A stretch of DNA of 34,048 nucleotides from Bacteroidota bacterium (GCA_013286315.1 JABDFX010000023.1:1-34048), one strand, 5' to 3'; shown: positions 10,201 to 17,800, numbered from the stretch's first letter. Translations and numbers: made by a program. Notes: a model not told the origin generated them from the sequence alone.

Positions 10201-11655
10201 GGAACAAAAAACCGTTTACGACCTGTACTTATGACCGCATCAGTTGCATCGCTTGGCTTTATCCCCATGGCGCTCAGTAATGGAGCAGGCGCAGAAGTTC
10301 AAAGGCCACTGGCAACCGTTGTGATTGGGGGATTGGTGACAGCCACCTTCCTCACATTATTTGTATTGCCCATGTTATATGTGTTGTTCCAAAAAAAGAA
10401 TAAGCCCATGCCTGCAACTATTTCAAAAAACATTTCCATCATTTTAATATGCGTTATTGGATGTGCAGATTCAATTAAGGCACAAAGACCAATTCAGATG
10501 CAGACTGCAATAGATACCGCAATGAAAAATAATTTGTCACTTAGGTCTTTCGGATTAAGTGTGCAACATAATCAGCAATTGGTTAGAAGCAGTACTGACA
10601 TACCGAAAACCAATATAACGGCTGACTATGGGCAAATAAATAGTATCAACAATGACACCCGCTTTGGCATTTCCCAAACTATAAACTTTCCAACTGTTTA
10701 TAGGAGGCAACGCTCGGTTTTTGAAGCTCAGGTTAATAAAAGTCAAAGTGAATTGGCGTTAAAACAGGTAGATATTAAAGGCAGAGTAAAACAGCTATTT
10801 TTTGAAATACTTGTGTTAAAGGAAAAAGAAAAATTATTGTCGTATGCGGATAGCGTATATGCTGAGTTTGTTCAAAAAGCATCCTTACGATTTCAAAGTG
10901 GAGAAGCCAATGTACTGGAAAAAACTTCTGCAGAGACGCAACGAAAACAAATCGGAATGCAATTGCAAATATTGCAAACGGACTTAAACATTGCGATACG
11001 TGATTTCAATATTTTGCTCAATGCAAGTCAAATATACGTTCCCTATTCGCAGGAAATAAAGCTCCCCATATTGTCATTGCCCGAATCATCATTGGTTGAT
11101 AAATCAGCTCTTTTACAAGTCCATCAGCAGGATATTGACCTTGTGCAGAAAAATTGGCAATACCAAAAATCAAGGTTATTGCCGGATTTAATGCTCGCCT
11201 ACAGCAATCAAAGTATTATCGGCTTTCAAAATGTGGATGGGATTGAAAAATATTTTAATGGAAGCAGTAGATTTAATAGTGTACAGGCTGGTGTGAGCGT
11301 GCCAATATTTGCCGGTGCACAAAACAGCCGGATAAAAGCTGCGAGAACAGCCTGGATACAGTCGCAGATTAATTATGACCTTGCGCGCCAGCAATTAACT
11401 TCTGAATATCGAAATGCCTTTCAGCAATACAATGCGCAATTACAAAACGTCCAGGTTTACGAAGGCAGCCTGCTTTCAAATTCCGAAACGATCATAAATA
11501 CTGCCAATTTACAATTTCTGAGTGGGGAAATTAATTATCTCGAATGGACAATACTTATCAACCAGGCCATTGCTATTAAGGCAAATTATTTTGATGCCAT
11601 CCAGACGATGAATAAAACATATATCCAGCTCGAAATTTTAACCGGCACTAATTAA
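7288..11655 (+). CDS. czcA: CzcA-type heavy-metal RND efflux pump fused to a TolC-like outer-membrane factor
   Basis: 1455 residues in one frame. Residues 1-~1035 are an HME-RND inner-membrane pump: first membrane helix at ~10-30, early signature 'RLPIDAVPDITNNQVQVIT', and proton-relay helix 'DFGLIVDGAVIIVEA' with D401, D407 and E414. The DFG..VDGAV..VE form is that of divalent-cation (Zn/Co/Cd) pumps, not of the Cu/Ag CusA type. After V1032 comes a linker, then residues ~1047-1065 ('NISIILICVIGCADSIKA') that look like a buried signal peptide ending AxA-like before Q1066. The remaining ~390 residues are a TolC/CzcC coiled-coil outer-membrane factor ('AIDTAMKNNLSLRSFGLSVQ'). Such fusions are known in Bacteroidota. 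The adaptor gene starts directly after the stop codon. Confidence 0.93.
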   Translation: MLNKIIEFSIKNKLIIGLFILFLVSYGIYEVTRLPIDAVPDITNNQVQVITISPSLGAPDVERLITFPIEQVNSNIPGLKQIRSFSRYGLSVVTIVFDDAVDVYWARQQVTERLQQVQTQLPLQFGKPEMAPVTTGLGEIYQYVVRPKKGFEDKYDAMQLRTIQDWIVRRQLLGTPGVADVASYGGLLKQYEIAVNPSKLNANHLSINDVFTALEKNNQNTGGAYIEKGPTLLFIRTEGLVTNQKDLGNIVVRMTDGNVPVRIRDVADIGLGYATRYGAMTYNDQGEVAGAVVMMLKGENSSAVIKRVKEKIAQIQKTLPEGVIVEPFLDRTKMVNNAISTVKKNLIEGALIVVFVLILFLGNLRTGLLVASVIPLSMLFAIILMNTFGVSGNLMSLGAIDFGLIVDGAVIIVEAVIHKLSASVNSEILAIISQGEMDSEVQESASRMMNVAVFGQIIILIVYLPIFSLQGIEGKMFRPMAQTVTFALIGAFVLSVTYVPMMASLVISKKISPGKNISEQIMASLWKIYQGSLQTIFRYTKAVIALSVILFAISIFVLTRLGGEFIPKLEEGDFATETRVLTGSNLHTSVNTLFKAAHILRQNFPEVEKIVGKNGSSEIPTDPMPVDASDMMIILKDKSQWTSAKTFDELADKMNRALQDIPGVTFGFQYPVQMRFNELISGARQDVVCKIFGEDLDSLAMYANMLGSIAGKVNGASDIYIEKVTGMPQIVVSYNRDAIAQYGLNIEDINWSVNTAFAGQRAGLVFENERRFDLVVRLESSQRKDVSDVQNLLIPTPNGTQIPLSQVADVQLTEGPNQIQREDAKRRIIVGFNIRGRDVKSVVNELQAKIQTQLKFAPGYFIAYGGAFENLEAAQKRLNIAVPVSLLLIFLMLYFAFKSVKQGLLIYSAIPLSAIGGIMALAIRGMPFSISAGVGFIALFGVAVLNGIVLLSEFNRLRGDGMEDAKQAALEGTKNRLRPVLMTASVASLGFIPMALSNGAGAEVQRPLATVVIGGLVTATFLTLFVLPMLYVLFQKKNKPMPATISKNISIILICVIGCADSIKAQRPIQMQTAIDTAMKNNLSLRSFGLSVQHNQQLVRSSTDIPKTNITADYGQINSINNDTRFGISQTINFPTVYRRQRSVFEAQVNKSQSELALKQVDIKGRVKQLFFEILVLKEKEKLLSYADSVYAEFVQKASLRFQSGEANVLEKTSAETQRKQIGMQLQILQTDLNIAIRDFNILLNASQIYVPYSQEIKLPILSLPESSLVDKSALLQVHQQDIDLVQKNWQYQKSRLLPDLMLAYSNQSIIGFQNVDGIEKYFNGSSRFNSVQAGVSVPIFAGAQNSRIKAARTAWIQSQINYDLARQQLTSEYRNAFQQYNAQLQNVQVYEGSLLSNSETIINTANLQFLSGEINYLEWTILINQAIAIKANYFDAIQTMNKTYIQLEILTGTN

Positions 11656-12811
11656 ATGGATACGGAAATGAAAAACATCATTATGTTATTGCCCATATTA
11701 TTAGCTTACTCTTGCTCATCTCATAACACGGATAATAAAACCAGTGATAAAAAAGGACAAAATCAAACAATTGTTGCACTTACGGCAGCGCAAGCTAAAA
11801 ATGCAAATATTATAGTAGGAAGAGCGGAAATGAAAACCATTTCGTCAATACTGAATGTGACCGGAAAAATAGATGCACCACCTCAAAACATCGTTTCTGT
11901 AAGTTTTCCATTAGGCGGATATTTAAAAACAACACAACTACTTCTGGGCATGCCAGTTAGTAAAGGAGAGATTATTGGCGTATTGGAAGATCCGCAATAT
12001 ATCCAATTACAACAGGATTATTTGTCCGCGAAGATAAGATCCGGGTTATTGCAGAGTGAATATGAAAGGCAGAAAGGATTAAATATCGCAAAAGCTGTTA
12101 GTGATAAAGTATTTCAGCAAACACAAAGCGATTTCATGAATCAGAAGGTGTTGGTAAAGGCATTAAGTCAAAAATTATCTTTAATTGGCCTCAATCCCGA
12201 AAAAATAGATGAGGATAATATTTCGAGGAGCGTAAACATTTATTCCCCGATCAATGGTTTTGTTTCTAAAATAAATGTCAATATCGGGAAATATGTCAGC
12301 CCGACAGACGTATTGTTTGAATTGATTAACCCGGACGATATCCATTTGGCACTTTTGGTATTTCAGAAAGACATTCCTCTTCTTAGCATTGGTCAAAGTG
12401 TAATCACATACACCCCAAACAATCCTGATAAAAAGTATATGGCTAAAATTATTTTATTCAGCCGGGATGTATCAGAAAACGGGAGCGTAGAAGTACATTG
12501 CCATTTCGAACATCATGATAAGACTCTTGTGCCAGGGATGTTTATGAATGCGGAGATAGAAACCCGGATTCAGAATGCAGTTACCGTGCCCGAAGATGCT
12601 ATAGTGCTGTACGAAAAAAAACAATATGTTTTCCTGTCAAAAGGAGATAACCAATATGAAATCGATGAAATAAAAAACCGGAGCTGTATACAATGGATTT
12701 GTAGTAATAGATTCTGAAAAAAGTGATCGATTGTTAAAGCAGGATATCGTAATAAAAAATGCTTATACACTGTTGATGAAAATAAAAAATACAGGTGAGG
12801 AGGATGAATAG
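11656..12811 (+). CDS. czcB: CzcB/CusB-type periplasmic adaptor (frameshifted near the C-terminus)
   Basis: Membrane-fusion protein that bridges the RND pump and the TolC-like domain. The start is the ATG right after the pump's stop; an in-frame Met five codons in leads into a lipoprotein signal ('KNIIMLLPILLAYSC', lipid-linked C20). The HlyD-type barrel-sandwich is seen at 'GKIDAPPQNIVSVSFPLGGY' and 'IYSPINGFVSKINVNIGKYV', the hairpin at ~130-180, and the beta-barrel at ~230-300. As read, the frame ends at 12717 with a non-family tail. The six As at 12672-12677 break it: with five As the frame reads on as 'TGAVYNGFVVIDSEKSDRLL' to a TAG at 12809-12811, which is exactly how these adaptors end (384 residues). 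It is either a sequencing indel or a true lesion. Confidence 0.85.
12672..12677 (+). other. Homopolymer frameshift site in czcB
   Basis: A run of six As in the adaptor gene. Removing one A restores a family-like C-terminus of about 45 residues, up to the stop at 12809-12811. The length from start to restored stop is 1156 bases, one more than a multiple of three. Confidence 0.75.
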
Positions 12812-12826
12812 AAATGAAATACTTTG

Positions 12827-13270
12827 CTACAAACTGGACAAAATAATTAATATAAATCCAAGTAGGGTAAGTACGGTTCTTGCAATGTGAAAGTGCCGCC
12901 ATTTATCCATGACATACTCCCACTTATTGGGCATGCGTTCCTTAGACCATCTCATTATTTGTTTATTTAGCGCCTGCATACCCTTTCGGGTGATGATCTC
13001 TGCGCCAAATAATAAAATGGCCGAGATGATAAGATAAATAGAAACAATATTACTCTGCAATAAGGCAGAACCCAAGGTCATTAATATAGTAGCGACGCCA
13101 AGAAATGGTAGCCTTTTTTGATATGTCTTTATAAATACCTGATGAGTCTCCAAATATATATCATAGGAAGGGTTTTGGCGATAGGACCCTATCCAGATGA
13201 TTATCATCATTCCGGATAATACTCCTGACAATAAGACATCAAAAAAACGAATGACGAATAATATCATCAT
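12827..13270 (-). CDS. DUF1772 small membrane protein
   Basis: 147 residues with four predicted membrane helices (~5-28, 53-72, 75-92, 128-147). The order of helices and the conserved stretch 'NKQIMRWSKERMPNKWEYVM' followed by 'KWRHFHIARTVLTLLGFIL' match DUF1772, a family that includes anthrone-oxygenase-like fungal proteins but is uncharacterised in most bacteria. It lies at the 3' end of the efflux operon, on the opposite strand, and just downstream of the terminator of the TonB receptor. It has no clear role in metal handling; its place in the cluster may be incidental. Confidence 0.72.
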   Translation of the reverse strand: MMILFVIRFFDVLLSGVLSGMMIIIWIGSYRQNPSYDIYLETHQVFIKTYQKRLPFLGVATILMTLGSALLQSNIVSIYLIISAILLFGAEIITRKGMQALNKQIMRWSKERMPNKWEYVMDKWRHFHIARTVLTLLGFILIILSSL

Positions 13271-13310
13271 TAGGCATTTTGTTTTATCGATTATAAGTTT
13301 GAATCATAGG

Positions 13311-13341
13311 AAAAAAGCGGGCCCCATACAGCAGCCCGCTT
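13311..13341 (-). terminator. Intrinsic terminator of the TonB receptor gene
   Basis: Read on the minus strand, the arms AAGCGGGC and GCCCGCTT (8 bp, perfect, 13334-13341 and 13315-13322) enclose an 11-base loop and are followed by a run of Ts. It lies 33 bp past the stop codon of the TonB receptor gene, which is on the same strand, and before the DUF1772 gene start, so the two genes are probably transcribed separately. Confidence 0.8.
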
Positions 13342-13373
13342 AATAATTAAGAATAAAACCCAGATCGGGGTAA

Positions 13374-15941
13374 TTAATTCTTTAAATCAAAATCCAGCGG
13401 GAAATCTATTTTAAAGGCGATGTTTCTGCCCATATTATAAATTCCAAGATGGCCATTTGGTGACGAAGTATACTGTTCAAAATATTTCAACCTGCTCAAA
13501 TGATCCTGGTATGCAACATCAAATAAATTATTCCCCATTATATAAATGTTGAAGATCGTTTTACCTTTACTATTTGTAATTCCACCACCGATTCCTGCAT
13601 TGAATAATGTATAGCCGGGAGTTGGTGTTTCGGTATTGTCAGTAAGGTAAACCCTGTTTTGCGCTGCATAGTATGCCAACTGTACTTTTACAAAGCCGTT
13701 GACAATATGACCAGACCTGCTCTCAAAATTATATCTCAGTTCAGATAAGCCGTGAAGAGGTGGAATAAATGGCAAATATTTATTACTGTCTGATTGCAAT
13801 TTAGGATCGACTCCCTTGTTTAGTGCATATACCGCTGACAAGCTGTTTTCAAAATGGAGGCCTTTCACTATGTGAATATCAACAGTTAATTCTCCACCAT
13901 ATAACAGTGCCTTCCCTTGCTGAAATTTGAATGTTTGAGTACCCGGTACAATAACAGAATCTGCCCCGGATGCAGTTACGACTTTTTGATTAAATATGTA
14001 ATTTGAAATACTATTGTTAAACAAACTCAGAGCTACTAAAAGATTATTTGAAGAATATTCTGCTCCAATATCTTCCTGGATATTAAATTCAGGTTTAAAC
14101 GCATCATTTCCAATTTGATAGCTATTTGTTCCCGGATGCACGCCGTTGGATGATATTTCCGCAATATTCGGCGCCCTGAATCCACGGGATAAATTTGCTT
14201 TTACAGAGAATTTTTCCGTGAAATTATAAGTAGCTCCTATACTTCCGGAAATGCCGGAAAAAATATGGTTGTAATTAGAAAATGGTTTACTGGCACCAAC
14301 CGTATCTGCGCCATATACAGGCATGTCAAATCCGGTGACGGGATTTGGACTTGTATATAGTTCGTCATTCTTGAAAGATCTGTTGTCGTACCTTAAACCA
14401 CCCGATATATCCAATTTTTCAAAAGTCTTTTTGATCATCGCAAAAGGACCGATATCGAATTGATGGTAAGAGGGAATTACAAAATCCGTTCCATTCGTTA
14501 CCGTATTTCCCTGGTACATCCCGTTAACTCCTGCGGTTAGATTCCAACCATCGAATTCGGGGAAGTAGTATTTCAAATCATAGGAATAGGTGTTGAGCTG
14601 CAGAAATAATCCGGGTGTGCCTGGAGCTTCAGGATGACTAAACTCGCGGCGCACACTTCTCTGGTATCCAAGGTTAACCGCTAACCTGCCGTTGCCAATG
14701 ATAAAGTTGTTATTGGTATATACCCTGTAATGCTGTATATGCTGATGTAAAACGCCGATTGTATAAGTGTTCAATTCCTGATTTGTTACAATTGGCCTCA
14801 CAGTATCAGCCTCCGTGATTTGCTTGGTAAATTGCCTGGTCGCTGAGTCCCGGCTTCCATCAGGTATTTCCTGAAGATCATCAAAAAGAGAAAAGCTCAG
14901 GTGAGAGTATCCCCATGAACGGTGAATGCCCACTGAGAAACCCGCATCAGATTCATTAAAAGCTGTGTTATAAACGCGTCCGTCAATCGGATCCTGGTAA
15001 TTTTTGGCTTGTTTATGAGATAGTCTTCCCATCCATTCAAAACCGTTTTTCGTAGATCCGAGCATAACAGATCCGCCGAATAAACCATTGTTTGTTTGAT
15101 ACTCTCCCAATATATCACCTATTAATTTTCCCTCCGGTGCAGGTTGGGTAGGTATCAGGTTTACTACACCCGCCAGGGCATCGGAGCCATATGTCAGACT
15201 TGCCGGCCCTTTAATTATTTCTATTTTTTCTACGCCGTATTGATCTACTTCTATCCCGTGTTCATCACCCCATTGTTGCCCTTCCTGTCTCAATCCATCA
15301 AATAAGGTCAGTACCCGGTTATAACCTAAGCCCCTGATAAATGGTTTAGACACATTGGGACCCGTCGTTAACGCACTGACACCGGGAACTTTCGCAATTG
15401 CATCTATAATATTTGTGCTAAGGTTAGTAACAATGTAATCGTGATTGACCGCAACAATGGGAACGGGACTTCTTTTTATCTGAGTTGCTTTTGACAATCC
15501 TGTCACTACAACAGGGCTTTCTTCCGTGGCAAATTCTGCTAATTCGAAGTTTTCTACTGTACTCCCGCTGATGATCACATTTTTTATTATTGTTTTAAAT
15601 CCGACGTAATGGACCTCAATCAGATAGGTTCCAAATGGTAAGGAATTGAAATGATACTGACCGCCTGCATCCGCAATCACGCCCAGTTTCAGATCAGGAA
15701 TATAAATAGTGGCTCCGGGTAAAACATTTCCCTTCCCCTTTTCAATTACTTTCCCGGATAATGTTCCGGCAGCTATGAATATTTTTTTTTGTTTGACAGA
15801 ATTGGTGCTTTGAGAAAATAAAGCATTGTTTATTGCAAGGCATAACGTAAAAAGCAACAAAGCTTTAGTTGGAGATGTTTTCACAACAATAATTTTAAGA
15901 TAATTATTAATTATTTGATACCGACGGCTGAATTGGTCCAT
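13374..15941 (-). CDS. ZnuD-like TonB-dependent outer-membrane receptor
   Basis: 855 residues. After a signal peptide ('TKALLLFTLCLAINNALFSQ') come a carboxypeptidase-regulatory-like domain ('LPGATIYIPDLKLGVIADAG', 'FGTYLIEVHYVGFKT'), a TonB plug ('FIRGLGYNRVLTLFDGLRQ', 'GIEVDQYGVEKIEIIKGPAS', 'LTYGSDALAGVVNLI') and a 22-strand-type barrel ending in the aromatic 'RNIAFKIDFPLDF'. The 'GDEHGIEVDQYGVEKIEI' plug variant resembles ZnuD and related metal receptors, so uptake of a metal or metal-chelate is likely; the substrate is an inference. The ATG at 15941 puts 19 residues before the signal peptide; the in-frame GTG at 15884 fits a signal peptide better. It is followed by a good terminator. The small secreted protein gene lies 106 bp upstream on the same strand. 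Confidence 0.9.
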   Translation of the reverse strand: MDQFSRRYQIINNYLKIIVVKTSPTKALLLFTLCLAINNALFSQSTNSVKQKKIFIAAGTLSGKVIEKGKGNVLPGATIYIPDLKLGVIADAGGQYHFNSLPFGTYLIEVHYVGFKTIIKNVIISGSTVENFELAEFATEESPVVVTGLSKATQIKRSPVPIVAVNHDYIVTNLSTNIIDAIAKVPGVSALTTGPNVSKPFIRGLGYNRVLTLFDGLRQEGQQWGDEHGIEVDQYGVEKIEIIKGPASLTYGSDALAGVVNLIPTQPAPEGKLIGDILGEYQTNNGLFGGSVMLGSTKNGFEWMGRLSHKQAKNYQDPIDGRVYNTAFNESDAGFSVGIHRSWGYSHLSFSLFDDLQEIPDGSRDSATRQFTKQITEADTVRPIVTNQELNTYTIGVLHQHIQHYRVYTNNNFIIGNGRLAVNLGYQRSVRREFSHPEAPGTPGLFLQLNTYSYDLKYYFPEFDGWNLTAGVNGMYQGNTVTNGTDFVIPSYHQFDIGPFAMIKKTFEKLDISGGLRYDNRSFKNDELYTSPNPVTGFDMPVYGADTVGASKPFSNYNHIFSGISGSIGATYNFTEKFSVKANLSRGFRAPNIAEISSNGVHPGTNSYQIGNDAFKPEFNIQEDIGAEYSSNNLLVALSLFNNSISNYIFNQKVVTASGADSVIVPGTQTFKFQQGKALLYGGELTVDIHIVKGLHFENSLSAVYALNKGVDPKLQSDSNKYLPFIPPLHGLSELRYNFESRSGHIVNGFVKVQLAYYAAQNRVYLTDNTETPTPGYTLFNAGIGGGITNSKGKTIFNIYIMGNNLFDVAYQDHLSRLKYFEQYTSSPNGHLGIYNMGRNIAFKIDFPLDFDLKN

Positions 15942-16047
15942 CCAGGAAACGGAGAGGAATTAGTAATTAAATCTACCAGCAAAAAATACAGGAATTAGAA
16001 ATTCCATGACAATAATTCTGTCGCGCTAACAAATTGAATTACTAATA

Positions 16048-16413
16048 CTAAGAGAGAGCAGGTGGCCCGCGAAGGCAGGAAATAATATTCTTTCTGCAAG
16101 TGAAATTGTATGTAAGCTTATTCCTGTATGAAGCAAAAACAAGAGGAATATGAAGGTTGACATTAATATTATTGGACAAAAAAGGAGCTTCTACAACCAA
16201 ATTCTCAATATCACAATGAAATCCTGAGGAGGTTAACTGTGCTTTTGTGCTATTTGAAATGGGAGAATCCTTGTGATTGGCTAATAACCGATGCAATAGG
16301 AATTTAGGGGTAATGCTGAAGCAAAACATCACCAACATGACGCCAGCTAAAAAAGCTCGTATAATTCCTTTTCTAAGCAACTGTAAATTTAACGTGCTTG
16401 CGCAATGTAACAT
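16048..16413 (-). CDS. Small secreted protein, partner of the TonB receptor
   Basis: 121 residues from an ATG at 16413. A hydrophobic segment at ~17-36 ('IIRAFLAGVMLVMFCFSITP') is a signal peptide or anchor. The mature part has His residues in 'LHRLLANHKDS', a conserved-looking 'GFHCDIENLVVEAPF' with a single Cys, and an unusual C-terminus 'LRGPPALS'. I recognise this as a type of short hypothetical protein that lies just before ZnuD-like receptors in Bacteroidota, but no function is assigned. The His/Cys residues may bind metal; that is an inference. It is probably co-transcribed with the receptor, though a 106 bp gap separates them. Confidence 0.6.
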   Translation of the reverse strand: MLHCASTLNLQLLRKGIIRAFLAGVMLVMFCFSITPKFLLHRLLANHKDSPISNSTKAQLTSSGFHCDIENLVVEAPFLSNNINVNLHIPLVFASYRNKLTYNFTCRKNIISCLRGPPALS

Positions 16414-16447
16414 TAATTATATACATATCCAATTCCTCAAAAATCGC

Positions 16448-16627
16448 TCACGATCTCGAGTATTCAGCGATCATAAAATCAAGAGTGATCTCCAGGCCGT
16501 CATAGTTGATGAAATGCAGTTCTCCTTCGATCTGTTCGGGAAAAAGACGGATCAGCTGGAGACCCAGGGAGTGGGGGTTTTCAGCATGTATATCTATACC
16601 TGGAGGCAGTCCTTTTCCATTGCCTGG
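16448..16627 (-). pseudogene. 3' remnant of a sensor histidine kinase gene
   Basis: On the minus strand an uninterrupted frame of about 60 codons ends in TGA at 16448-16450. It starts with 'GNGKGLPPG', the G1 box of an HATPase domain in which the usual first Asp is replaced by Gly, and continues 'HSLGLQLIRLFPEQIEGELH' to the terminal 'YDGLEITLDFMIAEY'. This is the end of a HisKA_2/HWE-type histidine kinase ATPase domain. There is no start codon or upstream kinase sequence; the frame hits a stop at 16637-16639, at the point where the next gene begins. The gene was evidently cut at about 16630. The cluster of similar codons in another frame on the plus strand (16277-16654) is its shadow. Confidence 0.72.
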
Positions 16628-16638
16628 AAGATTACATC

Positions 16639-16971
16639 ATGTATGAATCATTAATCCAGGATGAAAAACTAGATCCGATGATTAAGAAGATTAAAATAAT
16701 CGCTTTGCTAACGGGTACAACTGAAGATCATTTTAAAGATTGGTCATTAGAGGAAGTAGTTATGTTTTATAACTCATTTGAATTTCTAAATGAAGTACCT
16801 GAAGGAGATATTCAGCCATATTATACCATCAGAGGTAAAGAATACAAGCTAACGGATAGCCTTAAACGATTGAGAGGTGATCAATTCATTGATTTAAACA
16901 GTTTAATCAAAGATCCTAAGATGATTACCGACCAGTTACATATGATTTGCGCGGTTTTGCTCATCCTGTAG
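16639..16971 (+). CDS. Small hypothetical protein, possibly truncated by a frameshift
   Basis: 110 residues, soluble, with no recognised domain. The stretch 'IKIIALLTGTTEDHFKDWSL' looks like a genuine conserved N-terminus, so the Met at residue 14 (ATG 16678) may be the true start. It resembles small prophage-type proteins with a helical C-terminus, but this is only an impression. The frame ends at 16969-16971 in 'HMICAVLLIL'. In the +1 frame an open stretch continues to a TAA near 17083 ('VKSSDGKNISLAQLKWFHK'), and in the -1 frame to a TAG about 15 codons on, so a small indel may have clipped the end. The left edge abuts the histidine kinase remnant. Confidence 0.5.
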   Translation: MYESLIQDEKLDPMIKKIKIIALLTGTTEDHFKDWSLEEVVMFYNSFEFLNEVPEGDIQPYYTIRGKEYKLTDSLKRLRGDQFIDLNSLIKDPKMITDQLHMICAVLLIL

Positions 16972-17095
16972 TGCCTATTACGTTAAATCATCCGATGGGA
17001 AAAACATTAGTTTAGCCCAATTAAAATGGTTTCACAAGATGTTAACTAAAAAGTATAATAAGGATCTTCCAACCACGATAAAATAAACAAAAACA

Positions 17096-17299
17096 CTAAA
17101 TTCCAAAGAATCCTCCCTCAGTCTCCTTTATTAAAATCAAATCATTTAAAGGAATCCATAGTTCCCCTTCAGACCAAGTACACAAACCTAATTCATAATG
17201 CTCATTAATTTCAGATAAGGTAACTCCTAAACCGTTATAGATATCTGTTCTAGTTTTGCTTCTCACATCGTCTCCCAGATTTAATCTTACTGTATTCAT
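17096..17299 (-). CDS. Small hypothetical protein
   Basis: 67 residues starting at an ATG, with natural-looking composition and no recognised domain: 'GVTLSEINEHYELGLCTWSE', then 'GELWIPLNDLILIKETEGGF'. The two halves resemble short beta-strand repeats. It ends 3' to 3' with the preceding hypothetical gene. No Shine-Dalgarno sequence is seen, which is usual in this phylum. It could be a spurious frame, but the low stop density and the clean start favour a gene. Confidence 0.5.
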   Translation of the reverse strand: MNTVRLNLGDDVRSKTRTDIYNGLGVTLSEINEHYELGLCTWSEGELWIPLNDLILIKETEGGFFGI

Positions 17300-17486
17300 T
17301 TTTTACGGTTTTTATAAATTAATAGTAATAAACTGAAGTTATCAGTCTCCATCTATAATACCTGATCACTAAGGTTTCTTGCGAAAAGTTTTGCACATTT
17401 AGGCGGTAATGATCACTGTTGGTATAACAGTTTCACCCCGGAGGTGACAATATGATCTGGGTAACGACAGGAATTCTGTAATAGTA

Positions 17487-17593
17487 TAGGGTAATAGGTT
17501 AATATTAATCCAAAGTATATTGTCGAAAGTAGTTGTAGGTAATAAGATTACAAATAATCTAAGGTAAACGGTTAACAGTTATAGTAGGTAATA
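17487..17593. repeat. Three spaced TAGG(G)TAATA motifs
   Basis: TAGGGTAATA at 17487-17496, TAGGTAATA at 17536-17544 and TAGGTAATA at 17585-17593. The GTAATA cores are 48 and 49 bases apart. The even spacing could reflect a protein-binding array or a decayed tandem repeat; it could also be chance in AT-rich DNA. Confidence 0.35.
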
Positions 17594-17645
17594 GGTGCAG
17601 CGTTCAAATATGAAAAATGTTGCGACAATGATGTAAAAATCATCA

Positions 17646-17689
17646 ATTCGTAGACCTCAAAATCCCCACCTTGTTCCAGGTCTACGAAT
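17646..17689. repeat. 12-base perfect inverted repeat with 20-base loop
   Basis: ATTCGTAGACCT at 17646-17657 and AGGTCTACGAAT at 17678-17689 are exact reverse complements. The loop is 17658-17677. It has no T-run on either strand, so it is not a standard terminator. It may be a recombinase binding site, a structured RNA, or the end of a lost element. Confidence 0.6.
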
Positions 17690-17732
17690 AGGTCAGTTAC
17701 GTATAGAATTCTATGTTATCTTTTAAATACAA

Positions 17733-17800
17733 AAGCCCTGAAAATGTTACGTTTCAAGGCTTATGTTATCTATTCGTGATCCCGCTGTGAGTCAAACCTT
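17733..17800 (-). other. tRNA-3'-end-like sequence plus terminator hairpin, candidate attachment site
   Basis: On the minus strand a stretch ending GGTTTGACTCACAGCGGGAT-CAC (about 17774-17800) resembles a tRNA T-loop and acceptor 3' end. It is followed by the hairpin at 17733-17762 (arms TTTCAAGGCTT / AAGCCCTGAAA, 10 of 11 matching, 8-base loop) and then TTTTGTATTT, like the terminator after a tRNA. The T-stem does not pair and no tRNA body is present upstream. That pattern would fit an attachment site left by integration into a tRNA gene, with only the 3' part kept. No integrase is seen. Confidence 0.35.

Noticed and set aside
16404-16414. AATGT-A-ACATT palindrome over the start codon of the small secreted protein gene
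   Set aside because: Too short and AT-rich to call a Zur or Fur box.
16277-16654. 125-codon plus-strand frame
   Set aside because: It is antisense to the small secreted protein and to the histidine kinase remnant, whose minus-strand readings are family-like.
17395-17405. 11-base ACATTTAGGCG also at 28473-28483
   Set aside because: Repeats of this length are expected by chance in a 34 kb window and the flanks do not match.
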